Positions 21,071-31,107 of a DNA stretch of 64,000 nt are shown here, one piece after another. Position 1 is the stretch's first letter. Each line of letters opens with the position of its first letter. The notes beneath the pieces were generated by a model. It ran no database searches and was not told where the DNA came from. It was given only the letters and a program-made list of their open reading frames with translations. The DNA comes from Incurvaria masculella (Eukaryota; Arthropoda; Insecta; Lepidoptera; Incurvariidae): the NCBI GenBank assembly GCA_946894095.1, contig OX335651.1:19490501-19554500 (forward strand), written 5' to 3'. The position numbers and the translations under genes were made by a program.

Positions 21071-21634
21071 AAATTATTTCGTAATTTTCGTCAAATAATG
21101 GATAAATAATATCTTTTGGGGGAATCCTGTGATTGTACCCGTTTATCGTATTGTTTATTTTAGTTTATTAGTCCTTAGGACTGAACTAAAATAAGTAATA
21201 TTAAATCCTGTACATTATTCATCGTAAACGGCTATGCTTATTCGTGAATATGTACAAATATTTTTCGTGACCATCGCATAATAGCTAAGTTACTGGGTCC
21301 AACTTCAAGCGTTCACTTATAAATTCAAAATAAAATATTCTTTCGCTTCCTGCAAGTTTCAGTGCGAATCGTTCTAAACGAATCCGAACATTTTGTATGG
21401 GTTGCATTAGCAACGCTGTAAGCGCTGCCACTTTCGTCGCTCTGAATAATGTAAAGCGGCCGCGAGCGGACGGTAAGCGATTCAGGTGCTTACCGATGCA
21501 AATGACTCGCTGGATTTATCGTACGCCTTTGCAGATTGCTTCTGCCGGGATGCAGGGTTTTGCATGCGAACGGCGGCGGCGGCCGTTGCGGTGCAGTGGA
21601 GGCATCTTGCTTTGGCACGCTTGGTAACTGTTAT
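21071..21634. other. Unassigned sequence with a GC-rich block
   Basis: Positions 21420-21610 are GC- and CpG-rich (GCGGCCGCGAGCGGACGG, GGCGGCGGCGGCCGTTGCGG). Two overlapping plus frames of 68-76 codons read through it and on into a SINE scrap. No homology recognised. Confidence 0.3.
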
Positions 21635-21725
21635 GATGGCCGCTTCGACCATCTTCTTATCTATGCGATGGCACCAACCCGCTCGGGCTTAATCTTACCC
21701 ATAGACAAAGGATAGTAGGGTTAAA
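21635..21725 (-). repeat. Family B SINE internal fragment
   Basis: GCCGCTTCGACCATCTTCTT, GCGATGGCACCAACCCG and GGCTTAATCTTACCC match the middle of the B body in antisense. Confidence 0.65.
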
Positions 21726-21838
21726 CTGCTAAGGTCATTCAACGTAGAAAATTGCTTATTTTTGCTGGTACTATGACATTTGTTGCCAGCGCCATCTCCC
21801 GTCACTCCAGAACTAGTTACACCGCCATTAAACAAAGC

Positions 21839-22388
21839 TTAAGGTGTCCCTTCCCGGTGGGACTAACTCATTCGCGGGCACGGTACAAAACCGTGCCATT
21901 GCGCTCTGGGATCTTCTATGTTTCAAAGAAAAAGACAGGATCCGTGATGAGGCGGATGCAACATGTCTACAAAGCAGACAATGCGCATAGTGTTTGATTT
22001 GCTATGATTTACCAACATTTTAATTACAAAACTACTTCTATCTAAAAGTAAACCACGACCGCTGTAGTAAAAAATCTAACAAAAACTAAATTGATTATAA
22101 TTTTTCATGAAACAAGCTATGTCTGATGACTAATCTTTTTAAGATATATAGATTTTATCAGTGAGTAAACCACCTCCAAAGTTATTTTATAAAACACGCG
22201 AAAAATTCGAACTTTCAGACCTTATAACTTAGAAACCAAACACAATTGTACAATGCCAACGGTCATCAGACATCTAGTTCGATCAAATAAAGCTATTTTG
22301 AGCAAAATTTTGGATCTCTGACAAGAAATATGGGCGTGATCTTCTTTCCCCGTTTGTATGGGGAGTTGAGCGGGATGGCCCACCTTAA
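21839..22388 (+). mobile_element. Family C element, complete, TTAA-flanked
   Basis: 550 bp bounded by TTAA (21839-21842 and 22385-22388). The left end reads TTAAGGTGTCCCTTCCCGG and the right end GCGGGATGGCCCACCTTAA, giving inverted termini of about 17 bp. Internal landmarks are CACGGTACAAAACCGTGC, CATAGTGTTTGATTTG, CACCTCCAAAGTTAT and GATCTTCTTTCCCCGTTTGT. There is no coding capacity. TTAA target use is a trait of piggyBac and Kolobok elements, but the GGTGG terminus does not look like canonical piggyBac, so I leave the superfamily open. Confidence 0.88.
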
Positions 22389-22534
22389 TTCCAAATTTTG
22401 CCTGTGTAGGCGTGATGAAAACGTGACGTTTTTACTAAACATTAAGTAATGGTTTCTATTTTATGTATGTTATCTGTCGACTTTTATTATCCGTATTTAA
22501 CACTTGTATCACGTTAGCAATCTTTCCCTACCAA

Positions 22535-22650
22535 ATGTCCTACACCTAGTAGGGGATGGGGACCAGCATTTTTACATGGATTCCGAACCATAAAAATGCT
22601 CACATTCGTAGCGAAATGTACTTATCCAACTGAGAAAAAGAAAGATAGCG
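22535..22650 (-). repeat. Family B SINE 5'-body fragment
   Basis: CACCTAGTAGGGGATGGGGA, TTTTACATGGATTCCGAACC and CACATTCGTAGCGAAATG correspond to the part of the B body nearest the head, in antisense. Confidence 0.7.
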
Positions 22651-22663
22651 TATTCACTGTTGT

Positions 22664-22851
22664 ATATATTACGGTTAAAGCCCTATGTTGATTAAAGTCC
22701 GAAAAAATTGTTTTCCTTGTAGTTAAAATAGGTTTAACAGGTAAATTGTTTTTTACCATAAACTCCAAATTAGTGCACTTGACACTGGTATATCTTTAAA
22801 AACTCAGTTCCTTCAAAGAAACAAATATTTCGGACTACAACCAACATTACA
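22664..22851. mobile_element. Family G foldback, uninterrupted copy
   Basis: The left arm TTACGGTTAAAGCCCTATGT with TGATTAAAGTCCGAAA pairs with the right arm TTTCGGACTACAACCAACAT; AGTTCCTTCAAAG mirrors CTTGTAGTTAA less well. The centre contains AAACTCCAAATTAGTGC and CACTGGTATATCTT, matching the interrupted copy at 35190-35843. About 190 bp, non-coding. Confidence 0.7.
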
Positions 22852-23084
22852 CATTTTGCAAGTGGTTGGGGATGTAAAAATCTGCAAGTGCTGTGTGGTA
22901 GTGTGTCTTATAATTAGACTCCGTGCCCGTACAAAAGAAAATATTTCTAGGCATCCTAAATATTAAATGTTGTACATTTTGGCGGTGTTTTTCCGCGGGC
23001 AAAAATGTACAAGTATTTAGCGTGTCTTCAGCTGTTTGTCAGCTTCGATAGCTAAGTGGCGTCGGGGCGCGGTTGGGTTTTTTT
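22852..23084. other. Unassigned sequence
   Basis: Nothing recognised between the G foldback and the SINE pair. Confidence 0.2.
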
Positions 23085-23455
23085 TTTGTGCTACCTGACA
23101 TGGATGGCTAATACCACACAACTACCGTTATGATATTAGCCCAATACACCACATTCCCGAAGGAATTAGGTGCCATGCCAGGACCTTCCCTTTATGAGCA
23201 TGGCTACATTGAACTGGATGGAAAACACGGACAATTTTTCATTGCCGCTTCGACCATCTTTTCATCCAATGCGATGGTACCCTACCACCTAGTAGGGGAA
23301 GGGGACCTACAGTTTTACATGGATTCCGAACCATGGAGCAGCTCGCATTCGTGACTAAATGCACTTATCAAACTCGGAAAAGAAAGACAGTGGTGCATGT
23401 CGGAATTGAACCCAGGCCTCTGGTACGCTAGGCCAGTCCCCGCGCCACTAAGCCG
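23085..23455 (-). repeat. Family B SINE with tRNA-like head (type 1), minus strand
   Basis: On the minus strand it starts GGCTTAGTGGCGCGGGGACT, with an A-box-like segment, then CCTAGCGTACCAGAGGCCTG and GGTTCAATTCC as B box, then CTTTCTTTTCCGAGTTTGAT and the body ending CCATCCATGTCAGG. It abuts a plus-strand 5S-headed copy head to head. The ACCAACCCGGGCGGGCTTAA block is deleted down to ACCCTACC. Confidence 0.85.
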
Positions 23456-23770
23456 CTTGATAGGCTGGGTTCTGGATAGGTGACTATTTTGAACCGTTGA
23501 TGCTGGCCGTGGTCCGGATTCCACGTTAAACTCTAGGTCCCTTTTCTTACTTACTAGGTGGTACGGTTAATGCCGCCCGGTTTGGTACCATCGTATTGAA
23601 TGAAAGATGGTCGAAGCGGCAATGAAAATTTTCCGTTTTTTTTTCATCCAGTTCAATGTAGCCGGGCAATATAAGGAAGGTCCTAGAATGGCACCTTGTT
23701 CCCATGTGATGTGTTAGTCTAATATCTGAAGTTCATTTTGGTTGGAGCCATCCATGTCCAGTTACATAAA
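23456..23770 (+). repeat. Family B SINE with 5S-like head, plus strand
   Basis: The head retains the 5S C-box region (GGGTTCTGGATAGGTGACTA), then CTGGCCGTGGTCCGGATTCC. The body follows with TACTTACTAGGTGGTACGGT, GAAAGATGGTCGAAGCGGCA and the tail CCATCCATGTCCAGTTACAT plus an A-run. It lacks the A-box part of the head, probably lost where it joins the neighbouring SINE. Confidence 0.85.
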
Positions 23771-23879
23771 AAATATTTTTACACTTACTAAATATTCACT
23801 GTTGTACATTGCGGAGGTTATTCCGGAGGTAAGTATTTATTCGTCCTGTTTCTACCCGCATTCAATTGAGGTTACTTGT
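23771..23879. other. Unassigned spacer
   Basis: A short spacer between the SINE tail and the next A element, with CGGAGGTTATTCCGGAGGTAAG as a small direct repeat (GGAGGT) only. Confidence 0.2.
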
Positions 23880-24182
23880 TTACGGTTCCGTACCCAAAGG
23901 GTGCTAACGGAACCCTATTACTAAGCCTCCGCTGTCCGTCCGTCCGTCCGTCCGTCCGTCTGTCACAGGGCTGTATCTCATGAACCCTAATAGATAGGCA
24001 GCTGAAATGTTCACAGAATATGTATTTATTTTGCCGCTATTACAACAAATAAGTAAAATTCTAAAATAATAATTATTATAGGGAGCCCCCATACAAAAAA
24101 AACCTTTTTTTTAGTTAAATTTTGTAACGATGGTACGGAACCCTTCGTATGCGAGGCCGACTCGCACTTGGCCGGTTTTTAT
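23880..24182 (+). repeat. Family A element, complete
   Basis: Starts TACGGTTCCGTACCCAAAGG and ends GGCCGACTCGCACTTGGCCG. The palindrome is damaged (GCGAGGCCGACTCGC). The CCGT tract has five units. Confidence 0.88.
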
Positions 24183-24969
24183 AGTCTATCTAAAGCAGAC
24201 CTGGTCTAAAGCTTGTAGTCTGAATGCCGCAATACGGAGGAAGGGAATACAGGACATCCGGCGTACGTTGGTCCGCTAAGTTTAACGTTGCCATGCGTCA
24301 TACAAATATTACGTGATCCGGATTTAGCCGCTTCACTCTGAACGCTCGATGTTAGTTCCTCCCCGGCAGCGCCCAATGAACCGACCACATAATGGAGTTT
24401 AGAAAGCTAACAGCGCTTTAGGCGAGTGGTTTGCTGCGTTAACTTGGGACCGCAAGGGGAAGGGCGCGGGGCAGCGGGAGGGGAGGGGGAGCGAGTGTCG
24501 CGACACCGCAAATGAGGCCGCAGAGTTACGGTAATAGGTTTTACTTTTGGGTGCTTAAGTTTTCACACCAACACAGTGAGTCCAAAAATACTTCCGGGTT
24601 TAAGATAAAGTTTGGATAATGAATTCTTCGTATTTATTTCGAATAATAATCAAAACATATTAAATCAGTTAAAATAGATTATCTGCATTGATCGGATACT
24701 CATGCAAGTTTTATGTATTTTTTGGTTCTATTTTTAAAGTAACAATGTGTTAGTGTTGGTACATCCGCTTTTCAGAACCTATTTAAAAGGTTTATATTTA
24801 AGGTTTATGTTCAGCGTATGAGACTGTGTCTAGTAAACAAATAGTATTTTTTTTTAAATAAGAGAAAATTCCAACTATGATGGAAATTATTTGAACAACT
24901 GTGACAAAATAATTTTAATAGGTATTTATGCAATACCTCTATAATTGTAATTATGAACCAACGGATTTT
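24183..24969. other. Unassigned sequence with a purine-rich, GC-rich block
   Basis: Positions 24450-24520 are strongly purine-rich (GGGGAAGGGCGCGGGGCAGC, GGGAGGGGAGGGGGAGCGAG), followed by the palindrome TGTCGCGACA. Guanine tracts could form a G-quadruplex. No gene seen. Confidence 0.3.
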
Positions 24970-25266
24970 TAAGATTCCAAAGGGTGAAAACGGAACCCTC
25001 TTACTAAGCCTCCGCTGTCCGTCCGTCTGTTCGTCCGTCCGTCCGTCTGTCACAGGGCTGTATCTCATTAACCGTAATAGGTAGGCAGCTGAAATTTTCA
25101 CAGAGTGTGTATTAATTTTGCCGCTATAAGAAATAGGTAACATTTCAAAATAATAAGAATTAAAGGGGGTCCCCATACAAAAAACGTGATTTTTTTGTGT
25201 TAAATCTTGTTCGATGGTATAGAACCCTTCGTGTGCGAGCCCGACTCGCTCTTGGCCGGTTTTTAA
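24970..25266 (+). repeat. Family A element, nearly complete
   Basis: It enters at TTTTTAAGATTCCAAAGGGT, where GTTCCGTACC has decayed, and ends GACTCGCTCTTGGCCGGTTT. The right-hand palindrome carries two mismatches (GCCCGACTCGCTC). Confidence 0.87.
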
Positions 25267-25845
25267 TACATACATGTACATACACGCCATCACGCGGTGT
25301 TTATAAAACTTTTTAGTGTATAAACTTAATCAGCTCCATGAACTCGATAGAAGTGTACGAGTCCGTTCACTCAAATGCAAAATGTAAATGGCGGATAATA
25401 CAGTATTCAGACGGCGAATGTTGCAGCAAACATTCGTATGTGTAATACCGACACAAGTCACATTAAGCTTCCTTCCTTCGGCTGGACGTTTTAACTGCAG
25501 CATAAAATATACTTTAAACGTAATGCATGAACGTCCTCCCGGTCGGTTACGTGCACCTGTGCAGGTGGAATGATTTCACTGAATGCACCGTCTCCGGTGT
25601 TTGTTGCAGCTCTTAAGAGGGTAAAATTTTGGTGTCGGCCCATACAATAAGAGAAAGTTATTTCCTACTCCATTTTTAAAGATATTTGGTTTAAATTGTG
25701 GCAAAAACGTCATCTAACCAGTCCGTAGTCGTATATTTTTTTAAACTTTATCCAAGCTTTTTAACAAGAATATTAATACTTAACATTAAACATTTTGAAT
25801 TAAAACGTATGCAAAATCAATCTACATTTCACTCAGTCATTTACT
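25267..25845. other. Unassigned sequence
   Basis: No recognised repeat or gene. A 61-codon plus frame at 25388-25573 has no family resemblance. Confidence 0.2.
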
Positions 25846-26143
25846 AGAAAACCGGCCAAGTGCGAGTCGGACTCGCACACGAAGGGTTCCGTACCATCGT
25901 ACAAGATTGAACACAAAAAAATCAGGATTTTTGTATGGGACCCCCCTTTAATTTTTATAATTTTTTTACTTTACCTATTTGTTGTTATAGCGGCAAAATA
26001 AACACACACTCTGTGAAAATTTCAGCTGCCTACCTATTACGGTTTATGAGATACAGCCCTGTGACAGACGGACGGACGGACGGACAGCGGAGGCTTAGTA
26101 ATAGGGTTCCGTTTTCACCCTTTGGGTACGGAACCCTAAAAAC
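25846..26143 (-). repeat. Family A element, complete, minus orientation
   Basis: One of the best preserved copies: CCGGCCAAGTGCGAGTCGGA with intact palindrome, GGTTCCGTACCATCGTACAA, GTATGGGACCCCCCTTTAAT, four GGAC units and the terminal hairpin ending GGAACCCTAAAAA. Confidence 0.92.
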
Positions 26144-26289
26144 TAATTAATGAAAACAATCGAGACTAGCTACTAGGATTTACAAATATATTGAAGAACA
26201 AACATCAACATTTTTCTAGCTAAATAATGGGCTTTTAAATTTTAAAATGGAGGATCTCAACATTTCTGCATACCGCAAGAGGCAAAAAC

Positions 26290-26465
26290 GGAGGTCCCCC
26301 TCCCCCTACTAGGCGGTTGAGTTAAGCCCGCCCGGGTTGGGACCTTCGCATTGGATTAAAAGATGGTTCAAACGGCCATGAAAAATTATCCAGTTCAATA
26401 AGACCGTGCTCATAAAGGGGAGGTCCTGACATGGCACCTAATTCCTTCGGGAAAGTGTTTAATGT
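26290..26465 (+). repeat. Family B SINE 3' part, plus strand
   Basis: CCTACTAGGCGG, GTTAAGCCCGCCCGGGTTGG, AAGATGGTTCAAACGGCCAT and GGCACCTAATTCCTTCGGGA. The terminal CCATCCATG tail is missing, and so is the head. Confidence 0.7.
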
Positions 26466-27089
26466 TATTTGCAGTATTTTAGCACACTTTTTATAATTTC
26501 GACCTGGCCTCCAGATACATTAAATCGCTTCATTCAAAAAATATTTCAAAAAATGCCCTCCGGATTGCCTCCGATTCTCTTAAGAGGATAGTGAGGTGAT
26601 CAAGTTCCACACAATGGCTCGTTGCCTCTTTCCTCAGTCAAATTAAGAAATATTTTCCTGAAATGTTGCACATTAAATAAACCAACTGAGAGCGACATCT
26701 GTACGTTTTGATTTTTTCGACAACTATGTAAATGTAAATCCATTATATCCAAATGTTGGTGCCAATCTTTAGAGGCTTATATCATTGTAGCATTGTATGA
26801 AACTTGATCGCCTCATTAGCCTTTTAAAGTTAAATCTGAGATAATTTACTCCTTGTCCTCTAAGTACATGGGAATATGTAGGTCGACCCATCGTTACGTG
26901 CACTTAGCGAGGCTACGTAGCGTGGTGTGTCGATGCATTCTGCTCTCAGATCAAGAAAGGAAGGAGATGGGCCATCTAGCGCGCCTATACGATAAGACCA
27001 GCTAACGTAAATTTTCCCACCTCAAGGCTCTTCCAACCACAGAATAACCAACAGTGCCCATACCAAGGCACTAATAAAATATACACGTG
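26466..27089. other. Unassigned sequence with one dispersed motif
   Basis: GGAGATGGGCCATCTAGCGC plus GCCTA at 26967-26990 recurs at 28335-28360 (GAGATGCGCCATCTAGCGCG), so part of this is a low-copy repeat. No gene recognised. Confidence 0.3.
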
Positions 27090-27126
27090 AAATAAAGCCA
27101 TAGTAGTTGAGGTAAAAACTTTTCTT
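27090..27126. repeat. Family I fragment, left of a LINE insertion
   Basis: TTACGAATATACTGCAAG matches 34506-34523 of the complete I element. The I sequence resumes after the LINE at 27574 with GCTAGACCCGAACCAAC. Confidence 0.55.
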
Positions 27127-27573
27127 ACGAATATACTGCAAGTATATTCGTATAAAAATTGGTATAAATATTATTTTTTATATATTTTGTTGTAATTGAC
27201 TTGCTTAAAAATGTCAGGTATTCATTCCAAATTAACTTTCATTTTTGTTTTATTATAACTTTAAAGGGTTAGGCCAATAGTGTGACAAGACTTCCATTTT
27301 AATTAGTTTAACTTCCTTTTTTTGTCTTTTCCCATACCGAGCCTCACATCAGGTGCCACGAAAGACAGGCTTTGCCTAGTGGGTACTTGTAAAATCAAAC
27401 TCGTTTGTATCTTCATACAGAACTTGTGTTGCCCACTGTCTGTTTCGCTTATTTCATACTAGTACTCTGTGATTTGATATTGCCCATTTGATTTTGTTGT
27501 TTTTTCAAATGAGACTGTATGTAATTTCTATATGTGTTAAAATATAAATAAATAAATAAATAAAATAAAATAA
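27127..27573 (+). mobile_element. LINE 3' end with (AAAT)n tail inside family I
   Basis: About 450 bases ending AATATAAATAAATAAATAAA. GCCTCACATCAGGTGCCACG and ATGAGACTGTATGTAATTTC-type words are typical of LINE 3' untranslated regions. No frame survives. The I target sequence is found on both sides. Confidence 0.65.
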
Positions 27574-27640
27574 ATGCTAGACCCGAACCAACATCTTTGT
27601 TTTTGCGTAGTTAGTTTCAGTCCTGTGATAAATATGGTTT
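27574..27640. repeat. Family I fragment, right of the LINE
   Basis: GCTAGACCCGAACCAACATC corresponds to GCTGGACCCGAACCAGCAAA at 34524. It carries the B-box-like GGTTCGGGTC on the minus strand. Confidence 0.5.
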
Positions 27641-27932
27641 GGTGTAGACTTTTACCAAGTTATAAAGGTTTTCCGGGGATTCGGAGACCAAAATAATACT
27701 ATCGGCGAATCTAAGAGCGGGAAGTTATGACCCACCTATGCTGATGCCATAATCGTCCCAGTCATGTTGATTTGCTTTGATGTAGGTATTTGTATTTATC
27801 TTTGCATGCTTTAATCGCATGCAAATTTAAGCTTTCAACAGACTCCACTTGCAACATTTCTAAAGAGAGTGCACGGAATACAATTACGTGGGAAACTTGG
27901 GAGAGCTAACGTATTTTTTTCTTTTGTTTCAG

Positions 27933-28019
27933 GTACAGTTCTACAAAAATACCAACGGAAAACTGGTCGAAGTGCGTTTCGTTTGGATAACGTTGGCGAC
28001 TTGTAGAAAGTTGCTTTAG
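27933..28019 (+). CDS. Possible terminal exon, unrecognised protein
   Basis: A strong 3' splice-site context (TTTTTTTCTTTTGTTTCAG at 27914-27932) precedes sequence that is open in all three frames for 18-28 codons. The longest reads VQFYKNTNGKLVEVRFVWIT and ends at TAG 28017-28019. I recognise no family, and no partner exon can be identified in the window. The case rests only on the splice signal, so this could easily be chance in T-rich DNA. Confidence 0.18.
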   Translation, partial: VQFYKNTNGKLVEVRFVWITLATCRKLL

Positions 28020-28536
28020 TGCAGTGGTTCGTTTCACCTAATACATTTAAGTTAAGCTATTGCCAACCATCGTAAGGTCTGCTTCTATAATAGTATGAAA
28101 TCTCGCAATGTTTTATCCCGATGCGAATTTATTCTAAATCTGCTCCTGACGAATTACTGGTTCTATAGTCAATTTTCAAAGTGTAATTGCAATGCGTAAG
28201 TGCTTAGATAACCTAAAATTTTCGCTAACAATCTTGTTGTAAAAGTATTTAAAATCACTCCAACTTTCTAAATTCAAACATTATTAAGTATTTGTTTGAA
28301 ATTTTGGGTACGGGTCTCAGATTAAAATGGAATGAGATGCGCCATCTAGCGCGCCTACGATGAGACCCGCTGTCACCAGGCTGCCAAATCTACCAACCCA
28401 GATTAAACGCACAAACGGAATCACCCTAGACGTCACACATTGGAGTTTGACCCACATACGTTTTCCTTACAAACACCAATGCCTGAGTGATGCGCTCTTT
28501 AATGCCACCCGCAGACATTTTGGAATTGGCCAAGTT
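28020..28536. other. Unassigned sequence
   Basis: Apart from the CGCCATCTAGCGCGCCTACG motif shared with 26970, nothing is recognised. Confidence 0.2.
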
Positions 28537-28668
28537 AAATAGTCGTAACAGAAACTAAGACTAACGAAAAGTAGTATTTTGTGAGGTCACTTTGCATTGC
28601 TTTCAGATTTCATCACATTTCGTAACGTCACAAAGTACTACTTTTCGTTAGACACAGGCTGACATAAA
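28537..28668. mobile_element. Family F palindromic foldback, older copy
   Basis: The left arm AAATAGTCGTAACAGAAACT, then AAGACTAACGAAAAGTAGTA, mirrors the right arm TACTACTTTTCGTTAGACAC. The paired TGACGTCA motifs are decayed to TGAGGTCA and AACGTCA. It abuts the next copy. Confidence 0.75.
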
Positions 28669-28860
28669 TAGTCGTAACAGAAACTAAGACTAACGAAAAG
28701 TAGTACTTTGTGACGTCACGTTGCATTACTTTGAGATTTCGTCCATACAAAATGTGTCAAAGTGACGTCACAAAGTACTTCTTTCCGTTAGTCTTAGTTT
28801 CTGTTACGACTATTTATCTCAGCCTTAGTTTCGGTTCTGGCTATTTATCTCAGCCTTAGG
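28664..28860. mobile_element. Family F palindromic foldback with two TGACGTCA sites
   Basis: Arms of about 60 bp (ATAGTCGTAACAGAAACTAA on the left, TTAGTTTCTGTTACGACTAT on the right) flank GCATTACTTTGAGATTTCGT. Each arm carries a perfect TGACGTCA at about 28710 and 28762. A duplicated half arm (TTAGTTTCGGTTCTGGCTAT) follows to 28860. Non-coding. Confidence 0.85.
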
Positions 28861-29512
28861 GCCTTTTTCACCTACTGCCGCTTAGCTTAATCTCCACATA
28901 TTAAGGGCACTTCTTAGCATCTTGCAATCAATTCCAGTACAAGATAATCAGCACTTTAGTAATAAAGGAACTTTATATGTCTATATTGACAATATGTCCG
29001 TGTGACGGCGACTCTGATGGCGCCCGAATTCCACGTTTCCTTTCTTTTCTCTTCCATATTCTGGGAGTAATAGTTTTCATTTTCTGCTTCGCTTAGCATT
29101 AGCCGCTGAAGCTTCTTGACACAAAACGTTATTCTTCAATGTAATTTTACTTTCAGAATCTTCACAACTCTGGTGTATTTTTTCCAATTCGATCGCCAAG
29201 CCGTCTTCAACACTGTTCGAATTGAGAATACAGTTTGATTACAAGGCACTTCATATTCAGACAATATCGCCTTGAGTAGGTACCCAGTACGCGGAGTTTC
29301 CGCGATAGCAGTTTAGGGTTTTCCTAGTTTATGAACTTTCATTAAGCGCCGGTTCATTGTCTAGGCCGGGTGAGCAAGTCGTCGCTTTTGTCTAATTGTG
29401 ACGTGACGACTTTACAAAGCACCGAAGGGGGATGATACGAAACCTGCCGTCCTTTACGAATGATGCTGTGAAGTATTGTATACCGCTAGTGCTTTTCTCA
29501 AACCCAAAAAAA
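28861..29512. other. Unassigned sequence
   Basis: Nothing recognised as gene or repeat. Moderate GC. Confidence 0.2.
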
Positions 29513-29820
29513 TCAAAACCGGCCAAGTGCGAGTCAGACCCGCACATGAAGGGTTCCGTACCATCGTACAAGATTCGACACCAAAAAATCACGTTTTTTG
29601 TATGACAATATGTCATGCTCACTTTAATTTTTATTATTTTTACGTTTTACCTTTTTGTTGTAACTGCAAATTAAATACACACTCTGTGAAAATTTTTGCT
29701 ACCTATCAATACGTATACGTTTCATGAGATGCAGACCTGTGATATACGGACGGACGGATGGACAGCGGAGGTTTAGTAATAGGGTTCCGTTGGCACCCTT
29801 TGGATACGGAACCCTAAATA
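29513..29820 (-). repeat. Family A element, complete, minus orientation
   Basis: CCGGCCAAGTGCGAGTCAGA (palindrome with one mismatch) to CGGAACCCTAAATA. The GGGGCCCCC block is replaced by GACAATATGTCATGC. Three GGAC units. Confidence 0.87.
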
Positions 29821-29909
29821 TGGCAATCTAGGATTAGCAACTAAGGAGATTCCAAAGTGCTTATGGGCTAGAAAATCTGTATCCATTCCAAGTTGAAGTT
29901 TTTATGTAT

Positions 29910-30065
29910 GTGTGCATGGATGGCTAATGCCACGCCCAACGTCATGATATCAGCCTAACACACCGCATTCCGAAGGATTTAGGTGCCATGCCAGGACCTT
30001 CCCTTTATGAGCGCGGCTACCTACGTTTAACTGGATGGAATTTACGGACAATATTCGATAGCAAT
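29910..30065 (-). repeat. Family B SINE 3' fragment, minus strand
   Basis: GCATGGATGGCTAATGCCAC, CACCGCATTCCGAAGGATTT and CCATGCCAGGACCTTCCCTT up to GGAATTTACGGACAAT. Truncated before the head. Confidence 0.75.
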
Positions 30066-30237
30066 GAAAAAATATAATGAATAAAATGTCTCAATCATCA
30101 ACTGTGTAAGCCGTGTCATTAAAGAGTGGAAATAGAAATGGCCTCTTCAGCCACAAGATAGTAAGCAAAAAAGGCACACGTATACAGTGTATCGTAACGA
30201 CTAGTATATTAAATTTGGGAAATGATTGGGTTTGAAT

Positions 30238-30655
30238 TTTTTTTATGCGACCTGACATGGATGGCTAATACCACACAACTACCGTTATGATATTAGCCCA
30301 ATACACCACATTCCCGAAGGAATTAGGTGCCATGCCTGGAACTTCCCTTTATGAGCACGGCTACATTGAACTGGATGGAAAACACGGACAATTTTTCATT
30401 GCCGTTTCGACCATCTTTTCATCCAATGCGATGGTACCAACCCGGGCGGGCTTAAACCCTACCAACCCGGGCGGGCTTAAACCCTACCACCTAGTAGGGG
30501 AAGGGGACCTACAGTTTTACATGGATTCCGAACCATGGAGCAGCTCGCATTCGTGACGAAATGCACTTGTCGAACTCTGAAAGAGAAAGACAGTGGTGCA
30601 AGTTGGTATTGAACCCGGGCCTCTGGTACGCTAGGCCAGTCCCCGCGCCACTATA
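30238..30655 (-). repeat. Family B SINE with tRNA-like head, longest body
   Basis: On the minus strand: head GTGGCGCGGGGACTGGCCTA, GCGTACCAGAGGCCCGGGTT, CAATACCAAC (B box GGTTCAATACC), then CTTTCTCTTTCAGAGTTCGA and the whole body to CCATCCATGTCAGGTCGCAT plus an A-run. The word ACCAACCCGGGCGGGCTTAA with ACCCT is tandemly duplicated at 30437-30490. Confidence 0.88.
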
Positions 30656-30764
30656 TCCTCTAAATAAATAGTTAGAATTTCCATACAAAGTAATTCAATA
30701 ATTTATTTAAAATAATTTAGTGAATCTAAAGTTCCGTAAGAACGTGGAAAGGTTCTATGTACTT

Positions 30765-30870
30765 GGACATGGATGGCTAATATTACACCTACTGTCATGA
30801 CATTACCCTGACACGCCACGTGGGATGTAGGTTCAATGCCAAGAACCTCCTTATGCGCGGTTACAACGGT
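30765..30870 (-). repeat. Family B SINE 3' fragment, minus strand
   Basis: ACTTGGACATGGATGGCTAA, CTACTGTCATGACATTACCC and TTCAATGCCAAGAACCTCC: a diverged tail. Confidence 0.65.
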
Positions 30871-31107
30871 CGCGTCAAATTACACTAGACAAAAACGTAA
30901 ATTTCCTAAATTTTTTTTTCGATAACTAGACACTTTAGAGTAAAAAAACTTTTTTGTCTCCGAAAAACATGAGGATTACGCTGGCGAAATTAATGTACGG
31001 GCCGTTACGACACCCTGTATACTATACTTATTTGTTTAATTTGGTTTTTTTATTTGCGCGTAGGTAAAGGTAATTTTAGATTTCACTGTGACCCTGTTGC
31101 TAATAAA

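Noticed and set aside
21839..22388. Family C as a typical piggyBac element
   Set aside because: The TTAA target fits, but the GGTGGCCCA terminus is not the usual piggyBac end and no transposase is present to decide.
23130..23354. Plus-strand frames beginning MILAQYTTFPKELGAMPG (also 30287, 51575)
   Set aside because: The same peptide recurs because it is an antisense reading of the family B SINE body.
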